Part shown: positions 8,520-17,399 of the stretch, one piece after another | How the letters are laid out: every line of letters starts with the position of its first letter | How positions within the stretch are numbered: position 1 is the first letter of the stretch | Assembly: GCF_013466425.1 (NCBI RefSeq) | Contig: NZ_CP059165.1 | Coordinates: 5,270,001 to 5,334,000, forward strand | Origin: Mycobacterium vicinigordonae | GTDB taxonomy: Bacteria; Actinomycetota; Actinomycetes; Mycobacteriales; Mycobacteriaceae | DNA length: 64,000 bases | Direction of reading: 5' to 3' | Position numbers and translations under genes: made by a program | The notes under the pieces: generated by a model | Told to the model about the DNA's origin: nothing | The model's database searches: none | Seen by the model: the letters and a program-made list of their open reading frames with translations, nothing else

Positions 8520-9431
8520 ATGCGCTCCATTTGGAAGGGCTCGATCGCTTTCGGCCTGGTAAACGTTCCGGTCAAGGTGTATAGCGCCACCGGGGACCAC
8601 GACATCAAATTCCATCAGGTGCATGACAAGGACAACGGACGCATCCGCTACAAGCGAGTCTGTGAGGTGTGCGGAGAGGTCGTCGAATACAACCACATCG
8701 CCCGCGCATTTGAGTCCGACGACGGCAAGAGTGTGGTGATCACCGACGACGACATCGCCACCCTGCCCGAAGAGCGCAGCCGCGAGATCGAAGTGCTGGA
8801 GTTCGTCCCGGCCAGCGAGGTGGACCCGATGCTGTTCGACCGCAGCTACTTCCTGGAGCCCGATTCGAAATCCTCGAAATCGTATGTGCTGCTAGCCAAG
8901 ACGCTCGCTGAAACCGATCGGATGGCGATCGTGCACTTCACGCTGCGCAGCAAGACGCGGCTGGCCGCGTTGCGCGTCAAGGACTTCGGCAAGCGCGACG
9001 TGATGGTGATCCACACGTTGTTGTGGCCGGACGAGATCCGCGACCCCGACTTTCCGGTGCTGGACAAGGAAGTGGAGATCAAGCCGGCCGAACTGAAGAT
9101 GGCCGGCCAAGTGGTGGAGTCGATGTCCGACGACTTCGACCCGGACCGCTATCACGACACCTATCAGGAACAGTTGCAAGAGCTGGTCGAGGCGAAACTC
9201 GAAGGTGGCGAGGCATTTACGGTCGAGGAGCAGCCGACGGAGTTGGACGAGTCGGAAGACGTGTCCGACCTGCTGGCCAAGCTGGAGGCCAGCGTGAAAG
9301 CACGATCGGGTGGCGCAGCGGAAGCGCCGAAGAAGAGCGCCGCGAAGAAGGCGCCGGCCAAGAGAGCCCCCGCCAAGAAGGCACCGGCGAAAAACGCAGC
9401 TGCCAAGAAGGCAATAGCGAAAAAATCCTGA
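8520..9431 (+). CDS. ku: Ku protein (NHEJ DNA-end binding)
   Basis: The bacterial Ku homodimer threads onto broken DNA ends and recruits LigD. It starts at ATG 8520 (MRSIWKGSIAFGLVNVPVKVY) with the core beta-barrel over about residues 1-255. A Lys/Ala/Pro-rich tail of about 40 residues follows, with repeated KKAPAK-like units from about residue 262. At 303 residues it is longer than M. tuberculosis Ku (Rv0937c, recalled as 273), the extra length being the tail. Basic tails of this kind are known in other mycobacterial Ku proteins to aid DNA binding. It is on the strand opposite to ligD and separated from it by four accessory genes. Confidence 0.96.
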   Translation: MRSIWKGSIAFGLVNVPVKVYSATGDHDIKFHQVHDKDNGRIRYKRVCEVCGEVVEYNHIARAFESDDGKSVVITDDDIATLPEERSREIEVLEFVPASEVDPMLFDRSYFLEPDSKSSKSYVLLAKTLAETDRMAIVHFTLRSKTRLAALRVKDFGKRDVMVIHTLLWPDEIRDPDFPVLDKEVEIKPAELKMAGQVVESMSDDFDPDRYHDTYQEQLQELVEAKLEGGEAFTVEEQPTELDESEDVSDLLAKLEASVKARSGGAAEAPKKSAAKKAPAKRAPAKKAPAKNAAAKKAIAKKS

Positions 9432-9456
9432 CCCGCTAGGGCTTTAGCAAATGAGC

Positions 9457-9528
9457 ATCGTGTGTTCAACTCCTATCGTGTGTTCAACTCCTATCGTGTG
9501 TTCAACTCCTATCGTGTGTTCAACTCCT
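9457..9528. repeat. Four 18-bp tandem repeats upstream of pstS2
   Basis: Four identical copies of ATCGTGTGTTCAACTCCT start at 9457, 9475, 9493 and 9511. Each contains the heptamer GTTCAAC (9464, 9482, 9500, 9518), and a fifth variant GTTCACC follows at 9540. The block lies 57-128 bp before the pstS2 start. An 8-bp inverted pair (ATGAGCAT at 9451 and ATGCTCAT at 9548) flanks it. The upstream open frame through the repeats would encode a repeated FNSYRV peptide, but the lipoprotein start at 9585 makes this untranslated DNA. Confidence 0.95.
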
Positions 9529-9546
9529 ATGGAGTGGTTGTTCACC
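9464..9546 (+). promoter_or_regulatory. Candidate phosphate-responsive (RegX3/PhoP-type) operator array
   Basis: Five same-strand heptamers GTTCA(A/C)C occur with spacings of 18, 18, 18 and 22 bp immediately upstream of pstS2. OmpR/PhoB-class regulators bind direct repeats of this kind; in actinobacteria phosphate-starvation boxes contain GTTCACC-like heptamers, and RegX3 controls pst genes in mycobacteria. The 18-bp spacing is longer than the usual 11-bp repeat, so binding is an inference. Confidence 0.4.
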
Positions 9547-9584
9547 TATGCTCATCGTGCTGCCGACTATTCAGAGGAGTCGCC

Positions 9585-10709
9585 GTGAAATTCGGTCGAT
9601 CTGGCGCCGTACTCAGCCTGCTTGTCGTTGCGGCTTTGACCATGTCGGGCTGTGGCGGCAATTCGGGCAATACGTCGTCGTCGGGATCGAGTGCAGCGCC
9701 TGTCGTCCCGGTGGACTGCGGTGGCAAGAAGAAGATCCTGGCCGGTGGCTCCACCGCGCAGAAAAACGCGATGGAGCAATTCGTCTACGCGTACATCCAT
9801 GCCTGCCCCGGCCACACACTGGACTACGCGGCCAACGGATCCGGCGCCGGTATGGCGGCCTTCATCGCCGGCCAGACCGACTTGGCCGGTTCCGACTCCC
9901 CGATGAATCAGGAAAAGGGTGAACCCGATAGTGCACGAGCGCGCTGCGGCTCGTCAGCCTGGGATATTCCGGTGGTGTTCGGACCGATCGCGGTCACCTA
10001 CAACATCAACGGCGTCAGCTCGCTCAACTTGGACGGACCCACGATTGCGAAGATCTTCAACGGCGGCATCACCAAGTGGGACGATCCGGCGATCAAAGCG
10101 CTCAACTCCGGGGTGAACTTGCCTCCAACCCCGATCCATGTGGTCTTCCGCTCAGACAAGTCCGGCACCACCGACAACTTCCAGAGGTACCTGGACGCGG
10201 CCTCCAACGGCGCTTGGGGCAAAGGCGCCGGCCAGGTGTTCAATGGCGGTGTCGGTGAAGGCGCCGCCGGCAACGACGGCACGTCACAGGCGATGAAGGC
10301 AACCGACGGTTCGATCACCTACAACGAATGGTCTTTCGCAGAGGGCCACCAGCTGAACAAGGCTCAGATCATCACCTCGGCCGGGCCCGAGGCCGTGTCG
10401 ATCAGCCCGGAGTCGGTCGGCAAGACCATCGCCGGCGCAACCTTCAGCGGCGGAACCGAACCGAACGACCTCGTCGTGAACACCTCGTCGTTCTATCGGC
10501 CGACTCAGCCCGGCTCTTACCCCATCGTGTTGGTGACCTACGAGATCGTCTGCTCCAAATATCCCGACGCCCCCACCGGCCAGGCGGTAAAGGCTTTCAT
10601 GCAAGCCACAATTGGCGACGGCCAGATTGGCTTGCAGGAATACGGTTACATTCCGCTGCCGGACTCATTGCAGAAGAAGTTGATACCTGTCGTCAATGCA
10701 ATCGGATGA
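9585..10709 (+). CDS. pstS2: Periplasmic phosphate-binding lipoprotein PstS2-like
   Basis: This 374-residue solute-binding lipoprotein of the Pst phosphate ABC importer starts at GTG 9585 ([13 protein letters not shown]). GAGGAG at 9573-9578 is the ribosome-binding site, and the start gives a standard signal peptide with the lipobox cysteine in LTMSGC. The open frame continues upstream through tandem repeats, which I reject as coding. Family motifs are [45 protein letters not shown] and [12 protein letters not shown]; the SGT and GSGAG loops form the phosphate site. It matches PstS2 (Rv0932c) by sequence and by its place before pknD. In M. tuberculosis pstB-pstS1-pstC1-pstA2 lie between this gene and ku; none is present here. 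Confidence 0.93.
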   Translation: MKFGRSGAVLSLLVVAALTMSGCGGNSGNTSSSGSSAAPVVPVDCGGKKKILAGGSTAQKNAMEQFVYAYIHACPGHTLDYAANGSGAGMAAFIAGQTDLAGSDSPMNQEKGEPDSARARCGSSAWDIPVVFGPIAVTYNINGVSSLNLDGPTIAKIFNGGITKWDDPAIKALNSGVNLPPTPIHVVFRSDKSGTTDNFQRYLDAASNGAWGKGAGQVFNGGVGEGAAGNDGTSQAMKATDGSITYNEWSFAEGHQLNKAQIITSAGPEAVSISPESVGKTIAGATFSGGTEPNDLVVNTSSFYRPTQPGSYPIVLVTYEIVCSKYPDAPTGQAVKAFMQATIGDGQIGLQEYGYIPLPDSLQKKLIPVVNAIG

Positions 10710-11046
10710 CCGGCAGTCATAGTAGCCATACCAGCAGGCAGCCGGCACGTTGCGCAGCGGTCAGTTCCACTATGTCGACCAAACCGCTTCGCCAATGTCT
10801 AAACACGTCAATGATTTTCGAAGTAGCCGAATGCGCCCACCCGGTACACTGGATGGCAGCGGTGTCGGGCATCGTTACGGACTCGTGATTCAAAATTCAC
10901 GCCGAGTCGTGGGATTTGGTTGTGTGCCCACTCCGCGAGGATTTACCGTGTGTTAAACATCTGTTTCGGCGCCGCGGCACCGTGGCCGTCGGAGGTAACC
11001 GCTGCCGGATGCGGCATCGGATTTCCGGTCGAAGGGAGCGTCGACG
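10710..11046. other. pstS2-pknD intergenic region, no gene seen
   Basis: The 337 bp between pstS2 and pknD contain no convincing open frame. A short inverted repeat (CGTGA ... TCACG, about 10883-10900) with an AT-rich centre is visible. GAAGGGAG before GTG 11047 serves as the ribosome-binding site of pknD. A promoter for pknD is expected here, but I cannot place its hexamers with confidence. Confidence 0.5.
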
Positions 11047-13338
11047 GTGACCAACACCGGGTCGGAATCGCGGGTGGGGTCGCAATTTGGGCCCTACCAG
11101 TTGGTGCGCCTGATCGGACGCGGCGGCATGGGCGAGGTCTACGAGGCCGAGGACACCCGCAAGCATCGCGTGGTGGCGCTGAAGTTGATCTCGACGGCGT
11201 ATTCGGGCAATCCGGTCTTCGTTGCCCGCATGCAGCGCGAAGCGGACATCGCCGGACGGCTGACCGAACCGCACGTAGTCCCGATCCACGACTATGGCGA
11301 GATCAATGGGCAGTTTTACGTGGAGATGCGCCTGATCGACGGAGTCTCGCTGCGCTCTATGCTGACGCAGTACGGCCCGCTCACCCCGGCCCGGACGGTG
11401 GCCATCGTCCGTCAGATTGCTGCGGCGCTAGACGCCGCGCACGCCAGTGGGATCACGCACCGCGACGTGAAGCCGGAAAACATTTTGATCGCCGCCAACG
11501 ATTTCGCCTATCTGGTCGACTTCGGCATTGCCCGGGCCGCCCAGGACCCAAGTCTCACGCAGAGCGGGATGGCGGTTGGCACCTACAACTACATGGCCCC
11601 GGAGCGGTTCACCGGCGACGAAGTCACCTACCGGGCAGATATCTACGCACTGGCCTGCGTGCTGGGTGAATGTTTGACCGGGGCGCCGCCCTACCGGGCG
11701 GACAGCGTCGAACGGTTGATCGCCTCGCACCTCATGGAACCCGTCCCGAGGCCCAGTGTGCTGCGGCCGGGCCGGGTTCCGGAGGCGCTCGATCACGTGA
11801 TCGCCAAAGGCATGGCGAAAAACCCCAACGAGCGCTACATGACCGCCGGAGACCTCGCCGCCGCTGCTCACGACGCGCTTACCACGCCCGAGCAGCGCCA
11901 AGAGGCCACGATCCTGCGGCAGGGTGACAATCAGACACTGATCGCGCCCGTCGTCGATCCGAGCCTGGCCGGCGGGTGGAACAGCCAAAGTGGACAGCCG
12001 TCAGGTCAGGCTGCGGCGCAACCTCCGGCCGGGCAGTACGCCTCCGCGGACCAGACGATGCGGACCCCCGTTCCGCCCTATGGTTCCGGAGACCAGACGA
12101 TGCGCACGCCCGTCCCGCCGTACGCCTCCGGAGACCAGACGATGCGCACGCCGGCACCGCCATACCCCACCGACGACCAGACCGCGCGCACGCCGGTGCC
12201 GCCGTACCCCACCGGGGGCGAAACCATGGTCGGGTCGGCGCAGTACTCGACCGGCGGCGAGACCGTGGCCCATCCGGTGCCGCAGAACGCTGGCGGATGG
12301 CGCTCTGAGCCTGGCCAAAACTCCGATCAGTGGACCCAGGTTGCCCCGGTCGCAGCTGCTGGCTGGGCCAGCCAGCCGGGTGCTGGTGCCCCACCCGGCG
12401 CCCCACCTGTCCAGGGCCAACCACCTGCGGCCAGCCCGCCGCCGGCAAAGTCGCGTAAGCCGCTGATCATCGGGGCCATTGTGGCCGCGGTGCTGCTGGC
12501 CGTCGCGGCGGTGACCGGTTTCCTGCTCTTCGGCTCCAAAGACGACAACGGTAATCCGACGGACGCGAAGGGCCAGCAGGTGATGCCCTTCAAAGACTTC
12601 AACTTCCGATTCGCGCCGGGCGGGGTCGCGGTCGACGCCAGCGGGACGGTGTACGTCACCAATCAGACCATGTACGGCAAAGTGGTGACATTGCCGCAAG
12701 GGTCCAGTTCGCCGACGGTCATGCCGGTCAGCGGACTCTACGAACCTCAGGGCATCGCGGTCGACAGCAACGGCACGGTTTACGTCAGCGACTTCAACAA
12801 CCGGGTGGTGTCGGTGGCACCCGGCTCCAACAAGCCAGTGGTGCTGGCGTTCAATGGCCTCAGCTACCCCGAAGGTGTCGCGGTTGACCCACAAGGCAAT
12901 GTCTATGTCGCCGACCGCGGCAACAACCGGGTGTTGAAGCTGGCGCCGAATTCCACCGCGCAGGTAGAAGTTCCGTTCAGCGGCCTGAAGAATCCAGACG
13001 GCGTGGCCCTGGATGCCGACGGCAACATCTATGTCACCGATACCGACAACAACCGGGTGCTGCGACTCGACGCCGGCACCACCAATCAGCGCGAGCTGCC
13101 GTTCACCGGCCTGAGCGCACCGTGGGGAATCACGGTCGACGGCGCCGGTAGCGTCTACGTCACCGAACACGACAACAACGTGGTGGTGAAGCTGCCCGCC
13201 GGCGGTTCGGCCAGCGAAGAACTCCCGTTCACCGGCCTGAATACCCCGTTGTCGGTCGCGGTGGACAACAAGGGCAACGTCTACGTCGCCGACCGCGGCA
13301 ACGGCAGGGTGTTGCGGCTCGCACAGCCCCAGAAGTAA
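11047..13338 (+). CDS. pknD: Serine/threonine protein kinase PknD with NHL beta-propeller
   Basis: A receptor-type Ser/Thr kinase of 763 residues. The kinase domain covers about 13-280: Gly-loop GRGGMGEVYEAED, VVALKL Lys, catalytic HRDVKPEN, DFGIA, and APERF. A long Pro/Thr-rich linker (about 285-470) contains four tandem 14-residue repeats. One membrane helix lies near 475-500 (ending FLLFGSK). Extracellular NHL repeats (about 515-763) form a propeller: VAVDxxGxVYV and ADRGNNRVLKL recur six times. It starts at GTG 11047 after GGGAG. M. tuberculosis PknD (Rv0931c) is recalled as 664 residues; most of the extra length is the linker. Genetic linkage to pst suggests phosphate sensing, a long-standing but unproved idea. 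It ends 6 bp from the convergent pstA1. Confidence 0.96.
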   Translation: MTNTGSESRVGSQFGPYQLVRLIGRGGMGEVYEAEDTRKHRVVALKLISTAYSGNPVFVARMQREADIAGRLTEPHVVPIHDYGEINGQFYVEMRLIDGVSLRSMLTQYGPLTPARTVAIVRQIAAALDAAHASGITHRDVKPENILIAANDFAYLVDFGIARAAQDPSLTQSGMAVGTYNYMAPERFTGDEVTYRADIYALACVLGECLTGAPPYRADSVERLIASHLMEPVPRPSVLRPGRVPEALDHVIAKGMAKNPNERYMTAGDLAAAAHDALTTPEQRQEATILRQGDNQTLIAPVVDPSLAGGWNSQSGQPSGQAAAQPPAGQYASADQTMRTPVPPYGSGDQTMRTPVPPYASGDQTMRTPAPPYPTDDQTARTPVPPYPTGGETMVGSAQYSTGGETVAHPVPQNAGGWRSEPGQNSDQWTQVAPVAAAGWASQPGAGAPPGAPPVQGQPPAASPPPAKSRKPLIIGAIVAAVLLAVAAVTGFLLFGSKDDNGNPTDAKGQQVMPFKDFNFRFAPGGVAVDASGTVYVTNQTMYGKVVTLPQGSSSPTVMPVSGLYEPQGIAVDSNGTVYVSDFNNRVVSVAPGSNKPVVLAFNGLSYPEGVAVDPQGNVYVADRGNNRVLKLAPNSTAQVEVPFSGLKNPDGVALDADGNIYVTDTDNNRVLRLDAGTTNQRELPFTGLSAPWGITVDGAGSVYVTEHDNNVVVKLPAGGSASEELPFTGLNTPLSVAVDNKGNVYVADRGNGRVLRLAQPQK
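12049..12216 (+). repeat. Four 42-bp tandem repeats inside pknD linker
   Basis: Near-identical 42-bp units start at 12049, 12091, 12133 and 12175. Each encodes 14 residues of the form DQTMRTPVPPYxSG. Degenerate copies (GETMVGSAQYSTG, GETVAHPVPQNAG) follow. The repeats sit in the cytoplasmic juxtamembrane linker. Each carries two threonines, one before proline. Confidence 0.92.
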
Positions 13339-13344
13339 AGCGAC

Positions 13345-14256
13345 TCAGCGCGTCCGCACGGCTAGGAACCGCATCCCCGCGGCAACCAGATTGATCACCG
13401 CCACCAGGATGATCAAGGTCAACGCGGCGCCCCACACACGCAGGAACCCGGCGTGTTCGGGATTGGTGAGCTCGGTGTAGATCAGCAGCGGCAGCGAGGC
13501 CATGTTGCCCTCGAAGATGTCGAGGTTGATCGAGCGGCTGTAGCCGACGAGCACCAGCACCGGTGCGGTTTCTCCGATCACCCGGGCCACCGCGAGCAGC
13601 ACACCCGACACGATGCCCGGTGTCGCGATCGGCGCCACGATCCGCACGATCGTCTTCCATTTCGGCACGCCCAGGGCGTAGCTGGCTTCCCGCAGTTCGT
13701 CGGGCACCAGTCGCAGCATCTCCTCGGTGGAGCGCACCACCACCGGCAGCATCAGCAGGACCAGGGCGAACGACACAGCCAGCGCGCTCTGCTGGAATCC
13801 CAGGGTGGCGATCCACAGGCTGAAGATGAACAGTGCGGCCACAATCGAGGGCACACCGGCGAGGACGTCCACCATGAAGGTCGTCACCCGCGCCAGCCGG
13901 CTGTTGCCGTACTCGACCAGGTAGACGGCGGTCATCAGGCCTAGTGGCACCGCGATGGCCGCTGCCACGCCGGCCTGCACCATCGTCCCGTACAACGCGT
14001 GATAGACACCGCCGGCGAATTCCTCGGGCAACACCCCGCGCAGCGAGTGGGTCCACCAGTCGGCGTTGATGACGGCTTGGTAGCCGCGGACGATCACCAC
14101 CGCGAGCACCCAGATCAGCGGCACCAGCGCGATCAGGAACGAGGCGAGAAAAAGAGCCGTGGCGATGTTGTTCTTGACTCGGCGCACCGTGCTCAGCGGG
14201 CGGAAGACCACGACCTTGACCGGCTGATCGAGCGCGTCGGCGCTGAGTTGGCTCAT
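13345..14256 (-). CDS. pstA1: Phosphate ABC transporter permease PstA1
   Basis: This inner-membrane permease (303 residues, about six membrane helices) pairs with PstC to move phosphate. It starts at ATG 14256 ([15 protein letters not shown]), which overlaps the pstC2 stop by 4 bp (ATGA), indicating translational coupling. The longer frame to 14430 is inside pstC2. The EAA-loop that docks on the ATPase is visible ([15 protein letters not shown]). It is the last gene of the pstS3-pstC2-pstA1 operon and corresponds to Rv0930. Only 6 bp separate it from convergent pknD. Confidence 0.94.
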   Translation of the reverse strand: MSQLSADALDQPVKVVVFRPLSTVRRVKNNIATALFLASFLIALVPLIWVLAVVIVRGYQAVINADWWTHSLRGVLPEEFAGGVYHALYGTMVQAGVAAAIAVPLGLMTAVYLVEYGNSRLARVTTFMVDVLAGVPSIVAALFIFSLWIATLGFQQSALAVSFALVLLMLPVVVRSTEEMLRLVPDELREASYALGVPKWKTIVRIVAPIATPGIVSGVLLAVARVIGETAPVLVLVGYSRSINLDIFEGNMASLPLLIYTELTNPEHAGFLRVWGAALTLIILVAVINLVAAGMRFLAVRTR

Positions 14257-15227
14257 CCGTTGACCTTCCCGCCGGCGACCGCGCGAGCTGCCGCATTGAC
14301 CACAAAGGTCAAGACGAATAGCGCAAACCCCGCCGAGATATAGGCTCCGGTCGGAAGTGGCCGACTGAATTCGGCTGCGGCCGAAGCGATCTTGGACGCA
14401 AACGTGTAACCACCGTCGAACAGCGACCATTTCCCGGGCCGGGCCGCCGACCGCAGGATGATCAGCACCGCCACCGTTTCACCCAGCGCACGACCCAGAC
14501 CCAGCATCGAGGCGGCGATGACTCCGCTGCGACCGAACGGCAGCACAGTCGTGCGCACCACCTCCCATTTGGTCGCGCCGAGTGCCTGGGCGGCCTCGAT
14601 CTGCATCAGTGGTGTTTGCCGGAATACTTCACGCGACACTGACGTGACAATCGGCAGGATCATCACCGCTAGCACGATGCTTGCGGTGAAGATCGTGCCG
14701 CCGCCGGCCATGGATACGTTGCCGCTCTTGAACAAGAACAACCAGCCCAGGTTGTGGTTGAGAAACTCCGCCAGCGGCTCCAGCTTCGGTGCCAGCACGA
14801 AGATTCCCCACAACCCGAAGATGATCGAAGGCACCGCGGCCAGCAGGTCCACCATTGCGCTGAACGGCCGCGACAGCCGACTCGGTGCGTATTGGGTGAC
14901 GAAGACCGCGATACCGACGGCGATCGGCACTGCCAACGCCAGGGCGGTGACGGAACTGAGCACCGTGACCATCAGCAGGTCGCTGATGCCGAACGCTAGT
15001 TTCTGATCGTCGCCGGTTTCGAACTGCGCGCTAGTGAAGAAGTTGACGGTGTTCGCGCGCAGCGACGGAACGGCTCGCACCAGCAGGAAGACCGCGATCA
15101 GCACGATCGCCACCACGATGGTGGACCCCGCGGCCGCGGCGAGTGACCTGAACAAACGATCAGCTCGCCGCGACGCGCGCGCGTCCACCTCCGCTAGCGC
15201 ATGCTTTGCCAGCGGGGGATTGGCCAC
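14253..15227 (-). CDS. pstC2: Phosphate ABC transporter permease PstC2
   Basis: The 324-residue PstC-type permease has a hydrophilic N-terminal segment, a first membrane helix near 35-58, and five more helices in the permease domain. The ATPase-docking EAA loop is [16 protein letters not shown]. It starts at GTG 15227 ([11 protein letters not shown]), 12 bp after pstS3, with GAGG upstream. It corresponds to Rv0929. No pst ATPase gene is present in the window, so the permease pair must use a distant ATPase such as PhoT or PstB. Confidence 0.95.
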   Translation of the reverse strand: MANPPLAKHALAEVDARASRRADRLFRSLAAAAGSTIVVAIVLIAVFLLVRAVPSLRANTVNFFTSAQFETGDDQKLAFGISDLLMVTVLSSVTALALAVPIAVGIAVFVTQYAPSRLSRPFSAMVDLLAAVPSIIFGLWGIFVLAPKLEPLAEFLNHNLGWLFLFKSGNVSMAGGGTIFTASIVLAVMILPIVTSVSREVFRQTPLMQIEAAQALGATKWEVVRTTVLPFGRSGVIAASMLGLGRALGETVAVLIILRSAARPGKWSLFDGGYTFASKIASAAAEFSRPLPTGAYISAGFALFVLTFVVNAAARAVAGGKVNG

Positions 15228-15239
15228 GTCAACCTCGGA

Positions 15240-16364
15240 TCAGGAGATGGCGTTGACCGCAGTCGACAGCCTCGATTTGAAAGTATCCGGGATCGGAGCA
15301 TACCCGTTGTCTCCCAAGCCGTTTTGACCGGCGCCGATGGTCGACTGCAGGAATGCCTTCACCGCGGTCCCGACCGATGCGTCGGGATACTTCGAGCAAA
15401 CGATCTCGTAGGTGGCCAGCACGATCGGGTAGGAGCCAGGCTGGCTGGGGCGGTAGAACGAGGCGGTGTCGAGGACTAGGTCGTTGCCCTGGCCGGCGAT
15501 GGTCGCACCGGCGATGGTCTTGCCCACCGAATCGGCGCTGATCGCGACGGCCTCCGGTCCGGCCGATGTGACGATCTTGGCGATGTTCAGCTTCTGGGCC
15601 TGCGCGAAGGACCACTCGTTGTAGGTGATGGCACCCTCGGTGTTCTTGATGGCCGCTGACGTGCCGTCGTTGCCCTTGGCGCCTTCACCGACGCCACCCT
15701 GGAATGACTTTCCGGCGCCTTTGCCCCACGCACCGTTGGAGGCGGCGTCGAGATAGTGCTGGAAGTTGTCCGTGGTTCCCGACTCGTCGCTGCGGAACAC
15801 GACGTGGATGTCCGTTCCAGGCAGGTTGGTGCCGGGGTTGAGGGCGGTGATTGCCGGGTCGTTCCACTTCTTGACGCCCCCGTTGAAGATCTTCGCCAGG
15901 GTGGGCCCGTCGAGGTTCAGTGAACTCACTCCCCCGACGTTGTACGTGACCGCGATGGGACCGAACACCACCGGCAGGTTCCACGCCGGCGCGCCACCAC
16001 AACGTTGCTGCGCGGCGGCCGCCTGGTCGTTGGTGAGCGGTGAATCAGAACCCCCGAAATCGGTTTGGTTGCCGGTGAATTCGCTGATGCCCGCGCCAGA
16101 GCCGTTGGACGTGTAGTTCAAGGTCTGACCGGGACATGCCGATTCGAATGCTTTGACGAAGCGGGTCATCGCGTTGTTCTGGGCGGAGGAACCACTGGCC
16201 TTCAGCGCCTTCTTGCCGCCGCAGCTCACGTTGCCCGATGAAGGACTGCCCGATGAGCCCGAGCTTCCCCCACCTGCATTGTTGTTGTCGCTACCGCACG
16301 CGGACAACACGAGTGCGCCTGATGCCAGGACACTCAGCGCGGCACCAAATCGGTTGAGTTTCAA
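15240..16364 (-). CDS. pstS3: Phosphate-binding lipoprotein PstS3-like
   Basis: This 374-residue phosphate-binding lipoprotein heads the pstS3-pstC2-pstA1 operon. I choose TTG 16364 ([15 protein letters not shown]): it is preceded by AGGAAC and gives a standard lipoprotein signal with lipobox LSAC, whereas ATG 16430 would add 22 residues before the signal. Motifs are [46 protein letters not shown] and [12 protein letters not shown]. It corresponds to Rv0928 and is a clear paralogue of the pstS2 product at 9585. Its promoter lies in the 233-bp gap shared with the divergent SDR gene. Confidence 0.93.
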   Translation of the reverse strand: MKLNRFGAALSVLASGALVLSACGSDNNNAGGGSSGSSGSPSSGNVSCGGKKALKASGSSAQNNAMTRFVKAFESACPGQTLNYTSNGSGAGISEFTGNQTDFGGSDSPLTNDQAAAAQQRCGGAPAWNLPVVFGPIAVTYNVGGVSSLNLDGPTLAKIFNGGVKKWNDPAITALNPGTNLPGTDIHVVFRSDESGTTDNFQHYLDAASNGAWGKGAGKSFQGGVGEGAKGNDGTSAAIKNTEGAITYNEWSFAQAQKLNIAKIVTSAGPEAVAISADSVGKTIAGATIAGQGNDLVLDTASFYRPSQPGSYPIVLATYEIVCSKYPDASVGTAVKAFLQSTIGAGQNGLGDNGYAPIPDTFKSRLSTAVNAIS

Positions 16365-16523
16365 TTCAGTTCCTAACTGGTAGTGATGAAAGATGCTAGC
16401 CGCCGCCCACCCGTCGCGGCTCCTCGACAACCCCTTCCATTGCAGCTGTTCAACTACATTAACAACAGGTTACGAACGGTGAAAGGGTTGCTGATTCCCC
16501 GCCCAGGGACCCCTGTGCCAAAC

Positions 16524-16537
16524 TAGAACCTGTTACA
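16524..16537. promoter_or_regulatory. Perfect KstR-type box upstream of SDR operon
   Basis: TAGAACCTGTTACA matches the published KstR consensus TNNAACNNGTTNNA at every fixed position. It lies 61 bp before the SDR start at 16598, in the gap shared with divergent pstS3. KstR is the TetR-family repressor of mycobacterial sterol catabolism. A match to a short consensus can occur by chance, but its position in a promoter gap is appropriate. Confidence 0.55.
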
Positions 16538-16597
16538 AAAATGATCGAGGCGATGGCCGCCGCTGTCGTTTCTCCCGACGAGTGAAACGAGGCCGCC

Positions 16598-17389
16598 GTG
16601 ATCCTCGACAGGTTCCGCCTCGACGACAAGGTCGCCGTAATCACCGGAGCCGGCCGCGGCCTGGGCGCGGCCATCGCGCTGGCTTTTGCTGAAGCTGGTG
16701 CCGATGTGGTGATCGCGTCGCGCACCCAGTCACAGCTGGACGAGGTCGCCGAGCAGGTGCGCGCCGCCGGGCGCCGCGCCCACGTGATAGCCGCCGACCT
16801 GGCCCGCCCCGAGGAAACCGAGAAGCTCGCGGCGATGGCGGTCGAGGCATTCGGGAAGTTGGACATCGTCGTCAACAACGTCGGGGGAAGCATGCCCAAC
16901 ACGTTGCTGACCACGTCGACCAAAGAGCTCAGGGATGCGTTCACATTCAATGTCGCCACCGCCCATGCGCTAACCGTCGCCGCGGTGCCGCTGATCCTGG
17001 AGCATTCCGGCGGCGGCAGCATCATCAACATCACCTCGGCCATCGGACGGCTTGCCGGACGCGGCTTCGCGGCCTACGGCACCGCCAAAGCCGCGCTTAC
17101 GCACTACACCCGATTGACAGCGCTCGACCTGTGCCCGCGCATCCGGGTAAACGCGATTGCGCCGGGGTCGATCCTCACCTCCGCGCTCGACGTGGTGGCC
17201 AGCAACGACGAACTGCGTAAGCCCATGGAGCAGGCCACGCCACTGCGCCGCCTCGGCGATCCGCTCGATATCGCCGCTGCCGCAGTATATTTGGCGTCAC
17301 CGGCGGGCGGGTTCCTGACCGGCAAGACGCTAGAGGTCGACGGCGGCCTCACCTTCCCCAACCTCGAGATCCCGGTCCCGGATCTGTAA
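16598..17389 (+). CDS. Short-chain dehydrogenase/reductase (Rv0927c-like)
   Basis: A 263-residue classical SDR with the cofactor motif [12 protein letters not shown] (residues 16-27), NNVGG near 91-95, catalytic Ser in NITSAIGR, and the YGTAK Tyr-Lys pair near 155-159. Arg in ASRTQSQ after the second strand suggests NADP(H). Start GTG 16598. It is followed after 10 bp by the NAD(P)-binding gene at 17400, so the two are probably one operon (Rv0927c-Rv0926c order). The KstR-type box upstream suggests lipid or sterol substrates, but this is inferred. Confidence 0.92.
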   Translation: MILDRFRLDDKVAVITGAGRGLGAAIALAFAEAGADVVIASRTQSQLDEVAEQVRAAGRRAHVIAADLARPEETEKLAAMAVEAFGKLDIVVNNVGGSMPNTLLTTSTKELRDAFTFNVATAHALTVAAVPLILEHSGGGSIINITSAIGRLAGRGFAAYGTAKAALTHYTRLTALDLCPRIRVNAIAPGSILTSALDVVASNDELRKPMEQATPLRRLGDPLDIAAAAVYLASPAGGFLTGKTLEVDGGLTFPNLEIPVPDL

Positions 17390-17399
17390 GGAGTCGATC

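Noticed and set aside
9457..9546. CRISPR-like array before pstS2
   Set aside because: The 18-bp units are directly contiguous with no spacers and no cas genes; it is a simple tandem repeat.
13339..13344. Terminator between convergent pknD and pstA1
   Set aside because: Only 6 bp separate the genes and no stem-loop with a T-tract was seen.
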